DNA of 64,000 bases from Protula sp. h YS-2021. Its lineage: Eukaryota; Annelida; Polychaeta; Sabellida; Serpulidae. The DNA lies in NCBI GenBank assembly GCA_949752745.1, contig OX457027.1, positions 84,369,936 through 84,433,935 of the forward strand, read 5' to 3'. The notes beneath the pieces are model-generated. The model did no database searches. It saw nothing but the letters and a program-made list of their open reading frames with translations, and had not been told where the DNA came from. Shown in pieces: positions 11,347 through 22,986 of this stretch (positions are counted from its first letter, which is position 1; every line of letters starts with the position of its first letter). The translations under genes and the position numbers were made by a program.

Positions 11347-11424
<78 letters not shown>
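11213..11424. repeat. (CT)n - (TA)n - (GA)n inverted microsatellite
   Basis: A CT/GTCT-rich tract (about 11213-11327), then TATATATATATATTATATA, then a pure GA tract (about 11351-11407) and (GACA)n. The CT and GA arms are complementary, so the segment can fold into a hairpin of about 55 bp per arm; together with the GA array upstream it is a likely unstable site. Confidence 0.93.
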
Positions 11425-11425
<1 letters not shown>

Positions 11426-12712
11426 TATATAGTGTCTGAAACATAAATATAAATTTTTTGGGAAGGGGGAGGGACTAAGTTCTATACAGTGTGGTGCTTA
11501 TTTTAAAGAGCGCCCGGTTTACAGTTGTATGATTGGCCGAGGAGTAAAATTGTGTTATTGTTCTGATGGGTGTTGTCTCCCCAGAGGCCGTTCTAGTTTC
11601 TAAAGCAGAAACTTGTAGCACAAGAGAAATCAGTAGTCAAAATAAAAAAAAGTTTATTCACTATTCATCTACTCATTACAAAAAACTACCCCTGTCAAGT
11701 GCGAGAGGCCCGAGCTGAGTGGCGTGGTCGCTTTCTAAAAGACAGTCCGCGGTCATTTGTGGAGTGTGTGGAATTGAGTTCGTTTTCAGCTAACCTAGTG
11801 GGGGGAACACCTCACAATTCACACACCTCCACATTCGTGCGTGGTTGTGGAAAAAGGCTTGTGCCAATAGAACTTCTGTATTGGCACAAAACTTAGGGGT
11901 CCGAAAATATGTTAATAGTTTCACAAGGATATCGTATCTGTTTTGGTTCACTCCATGCCACTTCTTAACGTTCAGTGCTGACATGTCCAATTGGTGTCTT
12001 CGCCTGGTCCAGTTTTCTGTGACGACAGTGAGCACTTGAGCCGGTTAGTTATCGTGCTTAAATGAGGGCTTCTCACATTCAAACCCCATTTACTGTTGAT
12101 CATTGTAAGATGAAATCGGAATGCAGCTGTGCTGTTAAGATGGAAGCTTCTATGTGGTTGCTAAGAAATGGTGTATTGTCTGACGGGAGAGATTGAAAGT
12201 TTTGAGCCTTTGTGGGTGTCACCTTCCACTTGCATTATAACAGCCATTGTTATGTTATATCTAGACTATCGCTATTTAGTCTTTAAGAATGACTGGGCTT
12301 TCCAGTCCAGGCACGTCACGCCCAGATCACGTGTTCGTATGCGGTAAGAGAGCCGCAGCGATTGGCTTTTTTTAAAACATACATAATCTGACAACGCCCG
12401 GGCAACATAGTGCCCTATGTGTTGACTTGCCCATTTTAAGCACAGCTTAAATTGCGAAACTGGTCAAATAACGCTATAATAATAAATTCGTCTGCGATGT
12501 AAAAATAGTAAATATCAACTGCATTAATGTGAAATGTTAAAGGAGAATGCCATCATCAAAAGGTCTTTGGTCGTGTCATAATTATGATGGTCTGTTGCTT
12601 GTGGTTGGTTGTAAACATTAGGGTTGTGGTCCTCAGAGATTTGAGTTCGGATCTTCAAGAGCTTTCTTTGCTGCAGTTCTCACTCAACTGTTAGTGAAAG
12701 TGTACGAAGCCG
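11425..12712. other. Intron 5, middle part, no recognised feature
   Basis: No coding or repeat structure recognised apart from short A runs. Confidence 0.55.
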
Positions 12713-13436
12713 AGATACCATGGTGTGGACGAGATCCCATGGTGTGGACGAGATCCCATGGTTTGGACGAGAAACCATGGTTTGGACGAGATGCCATGGT
12801 TTGGCTGAAATTCCATGGTTTGGAAGAGATGCCATGATTTGGACGAGATACTATGGTGTGGACGAGATCTCATGGCTCGGACGAGATCCCATGGTTTAGA
12901 CGAGATCTCATGGCTCGGACGAGATCCCATGGCTCGGACAAGATTCCATGGTGTGGACGAGATCTCATGGTTGGGACGAGATCCCATGGTGTGGACGAGA
13001 TCCCATGGTGTGGACGAGATCCCATGGTGTGGACGAGATGCCATGGTTTGAACGAGATACCATGGTTGGGACGAGATTCCATGGTTTGGACGAGATCCCA
13101 TGGTTTAGACGAGATCCCATGGTTTAGACGAGATGCCATGGCTCAGGCGAGATCACTTGGTTTGGACGAGATGCCATGGTTTGGACGAGATCCCATGGCT
13201 CGGACGAGATCCCATGGCTTGGACGAGATCCCATGGTTTAGACGAGATCCCATGGTGTGGACGAGATCCCATGGTTTAGACGAGATCCCATGGTTTAGAC
13301 GAGATGCCATGGCTCAGGCGAGATCACTTGGTTTGGACGAGATCCCATGGTTTAGACGAGATCCCATGGTGTGGACGAGATCCCATGGTTTGGACGAGAT
13401 CCCATGGCTCGGACGAGATGCCATGGTTTGGAGCTC
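12713..13436. repeat. 20-bp minisatellite rich in CCATGG
   Basis: About 36 copies of a 20-bp unit, CATGGTTTGGACGAGATCCC with GTG/GCTC variants, giving a near-periodic series of CCATGG sites. A segment of about 100 bp carrying the variant GGCTCAGGCGAGATCACTTG is repeated (near 13138 and 13308). It is open on both strands for over 200 codons only because the unit lacks stop codons; 20 is not a multiple of 3 and the encoded peptide is not a credible protein. Confidence 0.95.
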
Positions 13437-14260
13437 TGTAGGGCTGCCTTTGTTTTCCGTGCTGTGGTTCCAGATCGAGTTTCCAGATCGAGACTTCTGT
13501 ATGTTAAGTACTCCAGCACAAGTTGTTTTATGACAGCGACACTGCTGCTGTTTGTGGTCATCTTGCTTTTACAGCACATTGAAATAACCAGGATGTCAAA
13601 TGTCATTGGGTGGTTTGCAGACCTCAGGCCACAGGGCAAGTAAAGATCAAGCTCTCGTTGCAACCGGTCCAGATAATATGGTTTACTCGGGAACTGATTG
13701 GCAGAAAGCTCACGTTGCAACTGGTTTTGGTGAAACAGAGTTGCTGTCGGTTTCGCTCCACTCAATTACTTGGTGTCACATGAGTTTCCGTTCTCTAATG
13801 TCAAAGGGGCATAATTGAAAGGCTGTTCTTTGCTTCTGGAGTTCTTTCAGATCTTTGATTAGCTGTCTGTGGTTGTCACAGGTGATAAAGGAAAACAAGA
13901 ACACAATGGCGGCAGTTCGGTTGTTGAAAAAAGTTACGGACAGTAAATTGCTTTTATTTGTTGGCCTGCGACTTGAGAATCCCAAGAGTTTTTGATATAA
14001 AGAGGGAGCGTCAGTAGTTTGTGGGCACGTGACTTTGTGTGTAGATGCGTGTATGTGTGGGTATCTGCCTAGAATGGTGTGTGGGCGTATGTATGCGGGA
14101 ACATCTAATGACGTGTGTTGTGGGGCACATTTCTTCTTTTGCTGTCCGCCACAGTATACCCGTGTCATCCACTATCAACTCGCTCTTAAAATGCAGCCAC
14201 TTTACCTTAAAGAGCACGTCATGGCACAAGAAAACAAAGTCGGAAAAAAACAATGGTGCA
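13437..14260. other. Intron 5, last part, no recognised feature
   Basis: No splice-flanked coding block is seen. A GTGTG-rich stretch with GTGTAGATGCGTGTATGTGT lies near 14035-14100. Confidence 0.55.
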
Positions 14261-14334
14261 CAGGACATCCGTTGACACTGATGTGCCATGTAAAGTGGTG
14301 CTGGGCTGGAATGGTACCATGCACACCAGGACAG
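14261..14334 (+). repeat. Tandem copy of the acceptor end of exon E6
   Basis: The segment CCGTTGACACTGATGTGCCA... TAAAG, GTGGTGCTGGGCTGGAATGG, TACCATGCACACC is a copy of the true acceptor region and first ~30 bases of E6 (14334-14395: CCGTTGACACTTGTATTGTT TACAG GGTGCTGGGCCTGAATGGCA). The copy has lost the pyrimidine tract but keeps AG at the junction (AAAG). The period is about 65-70 bp, two units. Confidence 0.85.
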
Positions 14335-14359
14335 CCGTTGACACTTGTATTGTTTACAG

Positions 14360-14516
14360 GGTGCTGGGCCTGAATGGCATCGTGTACACAGACTGCCGTA
14401 AGCCGTGGCTGCTGCAGTTTAACGAGAACGCCAAGTGGTACATGTACGCCAGCCCCGGCGTTATCCTCCTCCTCTACTACACCCTCGCCTGCGAGACGAG
14501 GCGCTGGCTCCAGCAG
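14360..14516 (+). CDS. Piezo: Piezo exon E6
   Basis: Acceptor TATTGTTTACAG, donor CAGCAG|GTAGGC, phase 2 in, phase 0 out, about 52 residues. Reads RVLGLNGIVYTDCRKPWLLQ, then FNENAKWYMYASPGVILLL and YYTLACETRRWLQQ. The V.R.LG..G......C..PW.L..N....W..Y..P..LL..YYTLA pattern is a strong Piezo match. One transmembrane helix. Confidence 0.95.
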
Positions 14517-14608
14517 GTAGGCAAAAAGAAGAGCGAAAATATCTCACTCCCTGAGTCCCTTTCTCCATACCTCCCTCCCCTCTCTGTCTCTCTCTCTGTC
14601 TCTGTCTC

Positions 14609-14664
<56 letters not shown>

Positions 14665-14952
14665 ACTGTTTGTATGGCTGCCTTTCTGTCTGTCTCTCCC
14701 TCTCTCCTTTCCTCATTTCTTTGCTCTTTCTTCTCTCTGTCTTCCTCTTTCTGACTCCCTCTCTGCCACGCCCCTTACCTGTCCCCCTACTTTCTCATGA
14801 CAAAAACAGTAATTTAAATAATACAGAGAGTATAGTGACATCTGAAAACGTTATTTTAGTGGAAACGTTTAGTGACAAATTCGCATAATGTCATGTCATT
14901 CCATTGAATTTCCATTTTGTAAAACATGTTAAAAATAGATGTCTGTGTTTAG
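14517..14952. other. Intron 6, with (CT)n microsatellite
   Basis: Mostly pyrimidine-rich; a (TC)n run with GTCT interruptions occupies 14577-14662. The antisense reads (GA)n. Nothing else seen. Confidence 0.8.
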
Positions 14953-15069
14953 CCTGCGGAGAAGCCTGTGATCCACATGCCGCGCACGTCATCGCCGGCG
15001 CGTAGGCGGACGCGGGAGGACGCGCACGACGGGGAGGACCAGGTAGAGGGCGACGAAGATGCCCACAAG
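14953..15069 (+). CDS. Piezo: Piezo exon E7 (charged cytoplasmic linker)
   Basis: Acceptor GTGTTTAG is short on pyrimidines. In phase 0 it reads PAEKPVIHMPRTSSPARRRT then REDAHDGEDQVEGDEDAHK, a basic then acidic, low-complexity intracellular linker. Two donors keep phase 0: GACCAG|GTAGAG (exon end 15042) and CACAAG|GTTTGG (exon end 15069). The first is the better consensus; the second was listed because the acidic reading continues. An in-frame stop follows at about 15094. The linker position between blade units agrees with Piezo, where these loops are poorly conserved. Confidence 0.7.
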
Positions 15070-15109
15070 GTTTGGTGGAACAATCGAGAATCTTAGCGCC
15101 GTTGGTGTG

Positions 15110-15445
15110 TTTGGGTGTGTGGCATTGTGAGTGAGCTTGTCAGGCGAGGTGGATGCGGTAATCGAGCTTGTGACACGCATAGGACGCATGTTACTGAGTT
15201 CATGGAGTGCGAATGAGGCGTGTGGCTGAGCTTGTGATACGCGTGTGACGCACGTGACTAAGTTCATGAAGTGCGGATGAGGCGTGTGGCTGAGCTTGTG
15301 ATACGCGTGTGACTCACGTGACTGAGTTTATGACGTGCAGATGAAGCGTGTGGCTGAATTTGTGACGCGCATGGGACATACATGGCTGAGTTTATACAGC
15401 GCGATTGAGGCGGTGACCCAGCTTGTGTAGCACACAGACGCGCGT
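15110..15445. repeat. ~65-bp minisatellite
   Basis: About five degenerate units containing GAGGCGTGTGGCTGAGCTTG, TGATACGCGTGTGACGCACG and TGACTRAGTTYATG-type blocks. CpG-rich compared with the flanking intron. Confidence 0.85.
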
Positions 15446-18400
15446 GTGTTTGACGTATCCGCTATCCAGTGATATCTCCATGTGTCCGTTTGTTCAGGGT
15501 TTCCCGTTGTTATGCCATGCGTGCCATATCGTTGACGTTTCTGACGGGGTGGGGCGGAGGAGGAGGAGATTGTTGGATAGACGGGAGGGTGTTTTATCAA
15601 TAACGCGAGGGAGGGGTAATCCTCCGAACGTTGGTATTGAGGGAGCGCAGTTCGTTTTCCATTCAGGATTTGGTTGTCTTCTTTTCTGTTTCAGTGTTGA
15701 ATGTCTTTGTAGTTTTTATGCATGTTCGAGGTGTATTTTAATATTAGAAAAAAGGATGAACAAAATCATATACATTATACTGTAGATTGGTTGGTAGGTG
15801 TGTGGAAGACAAGAAAATTTCTGTTCTTTTGTTTGTTTGTTTTTGTTTTCTTTTGTCGCGTTGTAATGTATTAATGCCAAGGGCAATGTTCCCTGCTCAA
15901 CAGTCGTTGCAGAATCCCGAATAAGGAACGAGTTGCTTAAACCAATGAACAAATACACTGCACATCGTAAAAAAGGGTGTTAGTCGCTAAATTATTGCAT
16001 AATTATTGCTAGATTATTGCCAAATTGTTAGAAGAGGGCGATACCATAGTTATTTTGGCTTAGAGCGACAAGACGTTGGGTTTTGACGTGTCAGTTTGGC
16101 CTTGCACGTAAAGGCCAAAAGTTGTTTGTACTCCTCGCTGGGAAGTAGTAACTTGTGATATTTTACAATACCCGTTTCCACACGTGACTGTTTGACTTGG
16201 CCTGCAATTGTACAAGGCGAAAATTCCAGTATTCCTGTGATGATGATATGGAATAAACCACTACGGCAGTCAGATTTTACTAGGACCTGGGAGAACCAAT
16301 CAGGATCGATACAAACCGATTGGGGTCAGGTGGGAGAGATTTGGATATTTATAGTATTATATGTGGAAAAACACTGCTCGAATCCTGTTTAGTTGGTCGT
16401 GCGGTTGGGCAGCAGATAGCATTGACAGAACCTGCCGTTGATTTATCAAGTTCTGCTTATATTTGTCTAAAATGCAGGATTTTTAACTTCTCTATGTCTG
16501 AGAAAATCAGTCGCTAAAAACGATTCAGTTTTTTTTCTTCCCGTTGTTTTATGGAAGCCTTTTTAAGGACACATTATATCATTTATATTGAAGTGCGGTG
16601 TGTATCGGCTTGCCTAATCTCATTTTTTTCCCGCTATCACAGATGCAGGAGACCGGCAGCAAGTTTTATGAAAAAGTTGAAACTGTGCTTCAAAACTTCG
16701 CAGTATGTGGAAAAAGTGTTTACATTTAGGTTCAAATTAGTTAAGTTTAAGTTTGAACTAGTCAAGTTAAACGTTCCTTACGCTGTTTTGTACTTTTGTA
16801 ACACGTTTGTTACTTATCTGCAGTTGGTTCTGATTGCGAATTCTGCTTGAAAAGAAAGTCGATTTGATCTAATTTTTTGACAGGAGTTTTAAACGGTGGA
16901 GGTGGAAAATAGAAAGAATGCAACAGCTCTCTTGAAAGTCTTGGAATTTTTGTTCTTTTCTGTTGATATTGAAACTGCATTTGGAGTTGTAAAACTGATG
17001 AAGAGTGGAAAATTCCGATATCCGGTTAAAAGAGCGTGGAAAATATTCTGTGTTTGTATTTGCTTCTCGATCTTTTTCCTGTTCCAATATGCAAATATGT
17101 ACAATTGCTTGACTAAACGTTGTTCAGATTCTCTTTCCCCATCCCCCACCTCACCGCAGCAAAGCTTCTCTTAAACCGTCTTGATTTTTTTTTTGCACAA
17201 AAATTATTGAACGCGTTGAAGGGAAAGGAGACTGAATAAAAATGTGCCGGTTTTTGCGAGGAAAACGTACGGAGAGTTTGGCTTCTGAGGGTGCAGATGA
17301 GTGTATAGACTTGTGTTATTGTAAGCTTGTTTTGTTCTACATGTTTTTGTTTTGTTCCACCATTCCTCTGCATTGGCTTAGTTTAATATATATTACCATT
17401 TATTTACTTTTATTTTACGTTTTTTTCTTCTGTTTTAAAAACGCATTTTGCTATATACGTAAGAAGATGCACTTAAATTGTACATATATTGTATGTTCTA
17501 GTTCGTTGCTGTTTTGTGGCATGCTGTAAATAGTAATATAAAATGTGTTACGATTTTGGAAATATTCGAGGAGTAGTTATACATGCCATATCCAAAGTTG
17601 CATGTAGCAATTAACCATTGAATTCATTGACTAATTTCGTTTCATATAACACCACAGCATATGAAGAGTTTCACATTGTAGTTTTAAGATGATCTAACAA
17701 TGCATGTGTCAACTAATTAAAGCTTTTTCGTGGTCATTTCATTTAAATTTTTAATATTATCAAATTAAAATGTTTTAAAATTACATATCAGTTTATCTTG
17801 TTTTACTTTCGTTAGTAGTTAGTAGATTACATGCAAGCTTCGGCCCGGTTCAACTGTATTTATGTGAAAGCTGTTCATATATATTGCCAAATCACCTGTG
17901 GCCGTATTCACAAGGTTAACTGTGCAGCTAACTGATTCCGTTAACTGCGCCGTTAGCTCCCATAACGTCAGGAAGTAAATTCATAAATTTAACTTGTTTC
18001 ATAAACAAAAATCCAGCTAATATTGTCTTTGCGTGATACAGCTAGATCAACCAATTTGCTCTTCTATAAGTTAACTGCAAAGTTAACTTTTGTGAGCACC
18101 AAGGTTGCAGTCTGTGCCCAGTCTAAATTGCAGAACTTTCTAAAATCCCCGGTATTCTGAAAAGACGAGGTTGAAAAAGAAAGAAAATCCTTTGATATTT
18201 ACTGACAAACGGTATTGCAATCTTCCCTTTTTGGGAAATGTTTGCTTGCTTGCAGAAATATATTGCATTTTGGTGTTTTAAAATAAATTCAGGCTGCTGT
18301 TGGTCCCCAGAATATTCAGGCATTTGTTTCGGGTGGACACGACGGTATTTACCAGCCTGTTTGTATTCGTGCGTATACTTCATTCCCTGTAGGCATTTTA

Positions 18401-18700
18401 AACGTACCAGAACGCTAGTGATGATGCCAAGATATATATTCAAGCAAATTCTGTGGACACTAACATGTAGTTACGCATCAGTTTTTCGCGTCCATATCAC
18501 AGACTAACTCGTATCCATTTCCTTGCTTATAAAAGCCTATCTGTGTTACTGCTTTATATGTGTTGCGATGTGACTTTTAGTATTCCGTTAACGACTTAAC
18601 GATCGTGACGTATGTATGTGCTACTTAGAAATAAGTCACTTTCATTCAGCTTATTCCTACTCAGTAACAGTTGGACTTAATTTATCACAAGGGATGTTGC
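15446..18700. other. Intron 7, first part, no recognised feature
   Basis: AT-rich intron. Short ORFs have no recognisable products. A possible acceptor-like CTATCACAG precedes ATGCAGGAGACCGGCAGC at 16644, but there is no good donor and it is not needed for phase. Confidence 0.6.
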
Positions 18701-19565
18701 ATAAGTTTTCCCTACGCGTAGAAACAGCCTGTTTCTACGTAGAAAAGGCCTTTTCTACGGCAAAGCAATTTACCTGTCAACGCATTAACTGTAAGATTTT
18801 TATGACCATAGAAAAGGCCTTTTCTACGGGTGCTATGCAAGGAAAACTTAAAGAACGTAAGTTTTCCATGCGTTTTACACATTATGTCTCTCTCTCGAAA
18901 GAGGAATAACTAACAAAGAAAAGCCAAAGGGAAGAAAATCATAGAGATGGTTCACAGGTAAAATGTACAGGCTTGGCCGTAGGAAAAGCCTTTTCTACAA
19001 AGAAAAAGCTTGTCATTTCAGTAATAAAATTAGACTTGGGTGTCTTACGCACAGGACATTGTCCGTAGAAAAATCCCATTTTCTCTTTTAACTATCAGCT
19101 TCCACCTTAATATACCTGAAAATGGATTTTTAAGTTGAAATGACATATTTACGCCCAAGGGCGTAGTAAATTAATTTTAACAATGAAACTAGACATGAAT
19201 TGCTTAGGCAAAGGACATTTCTATGCCACTTTGCATAGAAAAAACAAAACAAAACATTTTTTTCTTTTTAACTATAAACTTTCACCCTTATTTTATTGTA
19301 AATGAATTTTTAAGTTGAAATGACATATTTACACCTAAGGGCGCAGAAAAGCCATTTCAATTATAAAATTAGACATGGATTTTTTACGCACAAGACTTTT
19401 CTACGTCACTATCCGTAAAAAGGTCTTTTTTCTCCTTTAACTATCCACTTTCAAGGTAGGAATATACCTGAAAATAGATTTTTAAGTTGAAATGACATAT
19501 TTACGCCTCAGGGCGTAGAAAATTTCAACAATAAAACTAGACATGGATTTCTATCCGTAGAAAAG
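18701..19565. repeat. Palindrome-rich ~180-bp tandem repeat
   Basis: The palindrome GTAGAAAAGGCCTTTTCTAC and variants recur near 18740, 18808, 18978, 19063, 19245, 19412 and 19556. Between them a block with AAGTTGAAATGACATATTTA CGCC(C/T)(A/C)AGGGCG is repeated at about 19133, 19313 and 19484, a period of about 170-180 bp. Each unit also carries CTATCAGCTT/CTATCCACTT-like and AAACTAGACATGRATT motifs. No coding capacity. Confidence 0.85.
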
Positions 19566-20918
19566 TCGTTTCGGCATGATCTCAAGCTCGAGGTTAGACG
19601 CCTTTCCCGGGCACTTCTGTCCTGGGACTTCCCCCGGTCTTTCCCCTTTCGTTTCCCCTGGTCCTTTTTCCCTTGGCCCTTCCCGCATCCCTTCTAATAA
19701 TTGTCTTTTATTTCAATTAAATCCCCGGGGTGGGGGGGGGGGCACTTGGTATCATGTGCGTGTCACAAAAAAAACGCGCAGAAAGGGGGGGGGGGGGGCA
19801 ATTTTGAAGCCAGATGCGGTCCACGCGGAGTGCCAATCTCGTTAAAAAGGAAGTAATTTTCATTCAGTACTCCTTCTTTCCCACAAAAAGGGTGTTATTT
19901 CGCAACAACACTCCGCCTTTTGTTAAAAGGTGGTCTTATTTTAAAATCAGCAACCCGCGTTTAGGGGTAGTTTTATTAAGTCATAGACATGCATGGTAAC
20001 CATTTGGTACGTGAGTGCACCCCCATCCCCGCCATCCCCGGGGAAACTTACGCCTCATTAATTCTACGCCTTTGTGTTTTGGGGTTTGGGGCGGGGTGGG
20101 GGCGGGGGGAGGTAGAGTGCAAATAAATAATTGCATTATTAAATTTTCTAAAACAAAATTTAATGAGTTGTAATCTTTTTTTTAATATTTCGCAATTTCT
20201 GACAAAAGGAATAGGCCGGAGGGAAGGGGGAGCAGGGGGAGGACTGAGAGAAAAGGATCAGGGGAGGGGTCTGTTACCCCCCCCCCCCCAAGACTTTTTG
20301 TCAAAGCACGGATTACTTTTCTGTACGGTATGTTGAAAAGTAATTTGCGAGTAAGCCGGCCAGTTAATATTTATGATGAAACACACTCACATCGTTCGCT
20401 GTATCATCATAGAATACTGAAATAATTTTTTTCAGGAGAGTGGGGAGGGGAGGGGGGCGACGGTATGAGGGGTGAAACTTAGGCAATAAGCAGATAAAAC
20501 AGGTTTGCTAAAATGAAATTAAATTAACCAGTTTCTTCCTCAGTACCACAAAAGTGCCCAGGACCACCAAAGCGCATCTGTAACACTCGGTGGTACTGAG
20601 TATCGCCGGTGGAAAACCCAGTGGTACGTGCTTTTGAATGGGTGTGCGCAGCTTTATGGGGAGATACAGTGTAGAGTCCATAAGTAAATTACAAAAAGCT
20701 GTCAATCAATTTACACAGCGAAAATGTACGGACAGGGAAAGGTTACGCAACTGTGAGCGTAAGTTTCCCCTGTGCGTACAGAAGGCATTTTCTCGGAAGT
20801 GCAAAACTAATGACAAAGGGCAATTTACACTTTAGCTCAAACCTCCATTGCGCATCTGCCTTGCCCATAGAAAAAAAAAGAAGAAAATATGAACAATAGG
20901 GATTCTATAAATCCACAG
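19566..20918. other. Intron 7, last part, with G/C homopolymer runs
   Basis: Contains G runs at about 19730-19742 and 19786-19798, a G-rich tract at about 20085-20115 and a C run at 20277-20289. Otherwise no feature recognised. Confidence 0.55.
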
Positions 20919-21149
20919 GCGCTTGTTAGTAGCGACAATTCGGCCGTAGGACCTAACTACCAATCACTGGCGGAGGCAGACACAAGCTCCCTGGCTCCTG
21001 ACGGCTACGGCGGCCTGAGCACGACAGGTCTGGATCACCCGGATGGTACGGCTCGTCAGCACACTTTGATTGGCGTGCGCAGTCCGTTCGTGTCCATCTT
21101 CGTGTACGCCATGAAGCAGTCGTACGTCGCCACGCTCATTCTGATGATG
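20919..21149 (+). CDS. Piezo: Piezo exon E8 (linker and start of transmembrane helix)
   Basis: The acceptor chosen is ATAAATCCACAG at 20907-20918, giving phase 0 to match E7; its pyrimidine tract is poor, so the 5' edge is the weakest point. Donor GATGATG|GTGAGT is strong, phase 0 out. Reads ALVSSDNSAVGPNYQSLAEA... a Ser/Asp-rich linker, then RSPFVSIFVYAMKQSYVATL and ILMM, the start of a helix with the Piezo-typical S...F..Y.M+QSY...L.MM pattern, continuing straight into AWSITYHSW in E9. 77 residues. Confidence 0.88.
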
Positions 21150-21449
21150 GTGAGTGTGCGCTGTGAACCGAGAACGAAACCTCGCTATGTAGGACAAGGT
21201 GCAGCCAATAATAGTAGTGTATGGCCCTCACATATGAACAGCATTTTAAAAACATAGTATGTACATGAAGACAGTGATGCAAAGTTGCTATGAATGTGGA
21301 GCAGTTACGTCAGATTAAGACAGAGTGTGTTGTTTCTGACGAAAAAAAAGAATGTAATAAGTAAAATCTTAAGCAAAAGTAAAAAAAAGAAGAAAATAAT
21401 AATAATAATAATAATAATATGAGGGAGACTGGTGTTTGCATGTGGCCAG
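21150..21449. other. Intron 8, with (AAT)n microsatellite
   Basis: A-rich; AATAATAAT run at 21395-21419 immediately before the pyrimidine-poor acceptor of E9. Confidence 0.8.
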
Positions 21450-21716
21450 GCGTGGTCCATCACGTACCACAGTTGGCTGACGTTTGTGTACCTGCTGGCC
21501 GCTTGCATCATCTGGATGATCCCTGCCAAGCGTCACGTGTGCCTCGTCGTGTCGCCCCTGATCGTCTGCTACACGGAAGCTCTGCTCACCATCAACTACA
21601 TCTACGGCCTCAACCTGACGGACTCGGAGCTTCCCGTCGAGACGGATAACGGCTACAAGCTGGAGGAGATTGGTCTCATCAAGTACAAGTATCCGTGCGT
21701 GCAGCTTGGCATCCAA
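21450..21716 (+). CDS. Piezo: Piezo exon E9 (AWSITYHSW signature)
   Basis: Acceptor TTTGCATGTGGCCAG, donor CATCCAA|GTACGT, phase 0 both sides, 89 residues. Reads AWSITYHSWLTFVYLLAACI IWMIPAKRHV, then CLVVSPLIVCYTEALLTINY IYGL, then LNLTDSELPVE and a polar EEIGLIKYKYPCVQLGIQ stretch. The S.TYHSWLTF...L.....W...+......+SP..V.Y...L...+Y...L block is among the best conserved in the Piezo blade. Two transmembrane helices. Confidence 0.97.
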
Positions 21717-22986
21717 GTACGTTGCTGTAGCCCCCCAACCCCCTCCACCCTCCCCCCCACCCTACCTCCTCTTTTCCCCGTTGTTTTATCATACTAAACA
21801 CCGGGCCAACTATGGAAAATTTGTTAACGTTAGTCAATCAAGCGGTGTATTATTAGGGGGTATCACATTTCGGGGGGGGGAGGGGTTCACGACATTTCAA
21901 CCGAGGATATTTCAAAGATATTTCATCCAAAATAAGTGGGGAAAGCCACAGTTTACCCAAAAAATATTTTGTGGAAAAACTAAAGAGAAAAGTGGCAAAT
22001 AATACATTTCGGGAGTACAGTGACGTTCAGTCATCACGAAAGAGACGAATGCCCTTTTCGTTTAGTATCATTTTGGTGTTATCTCTCATTTATTCCCACA
22101 GGTAGAACCTATGGGGAATATATGCGATCGACCGTGTGTCGGTCTGTCGGTCTGTCAGTCTGTCATCACGAGCTTGTTAACACGATAACTTAAAAACTGC
22201 TGAAAGGATTTTAATGAAACTTGGTATGTAGCTTCTATGGGAACAAACACAGATCGGTATTGGAAATGGGCCAGGTTCGTGTAAGGAAAATGGACCAGCT
22301 GGATTTAGAAAATTTCAGCTCTTGATTGGCTATTGTTAAGACGATATGTGAAGAACAACTGCAAGGATTTTAATAAAACTGGGTGTGTAGCTTCTGTGGG
22401 CACTAACAAGGATCGGTATTTTAAATGGGTTAGGTTGGCCCAAGGAAAATGAACCAAATGGACATTGAAATTTACCAAATCCTGGAAATTATTCAGCATC
22501 GTGTTTAACTGATGGGGGGGGGGGGGGGGGGGACTGTGGAGAACATGTGGGCTATACACACTGCTCTAGTTTTGGGAAGCCTTGGGTACTTTATTTTCTG
22601 TAAAAAGAATTGTCACCTTTTAGTCTGAAGAAATAGCGGTAATCTCGTTTCGCTGTCACAACTGCTTCTATATATATTTTATAAAAATGATACAGTATAA
22701 AAAGAAGATGGCGGCGGAAAAAAGAAAGCATATAGGATATTGAACAGTTTGCGGATGTTGGCTCAAAACTGAAATATCGTTGGATGAAATAATGTGAAGT
22801 CGTGAGAGCTGTGACGTATTAAACTAAACACAGTGAATGGTGACTGGGCACTAACAAAATATCACTTTTCAAATTCTTTTAGTTATATATTATAGTAGGG
22901 CGTTGTTCGAGGTTGTTTATTTTCCCGGTTAATAAAAGTACGGGTGATTTGTTAACTTTCCATTTGCTGGACTGTGCTATTTTTAG
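21717..22986. other. Intron 9
   Basis: C-rich start, poly-G run at 22515-22531, and a dispersed-repeat-like block at about 22100-22560 (separate entry). 22560-22986 shows nothing recognisable. Confidence 0.6.
22100..22560. repeat. Dispersed-repeat-like segment with internal duplication
   Basis: Contains GGTCTGTCGGTCTGTCAGTCTGTCA-type (GTCT)n, then GATAACTTAAAAACTGCTGA and GGATTTTAATGAAACTTGGT ATGTAGCTTCTATGGG, which recurs about 155 bp later (AAGGATTTTAATAAAACTGG GTGTGTAGCTTCTGTGGG). The motif of 'cacgataactt...gaaacttggtatgtagc' is common in repeats of marine invertebrate genomes. The element's borders are unclear. Confidence 0.6.

Noticed and set aside
10909..11432. RE/SL-repeat ORFs
   Set aside because: Translations of (GA)n and (CT)n microsatellites.
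12853..13533. 226-codon ORF with GRDPMARTRSHG-type repeats
   Set aside because: Produced by a stop-free 20-bp minisatellite; overlapping frames on both strands are equally open.
16644..16680. Possible extra Piezo exon after CTATCACAG (MQETGSKFYEK)
   Set aside because: No usable donor follows in a suitable position, and E7 joins E8 in phase without it.
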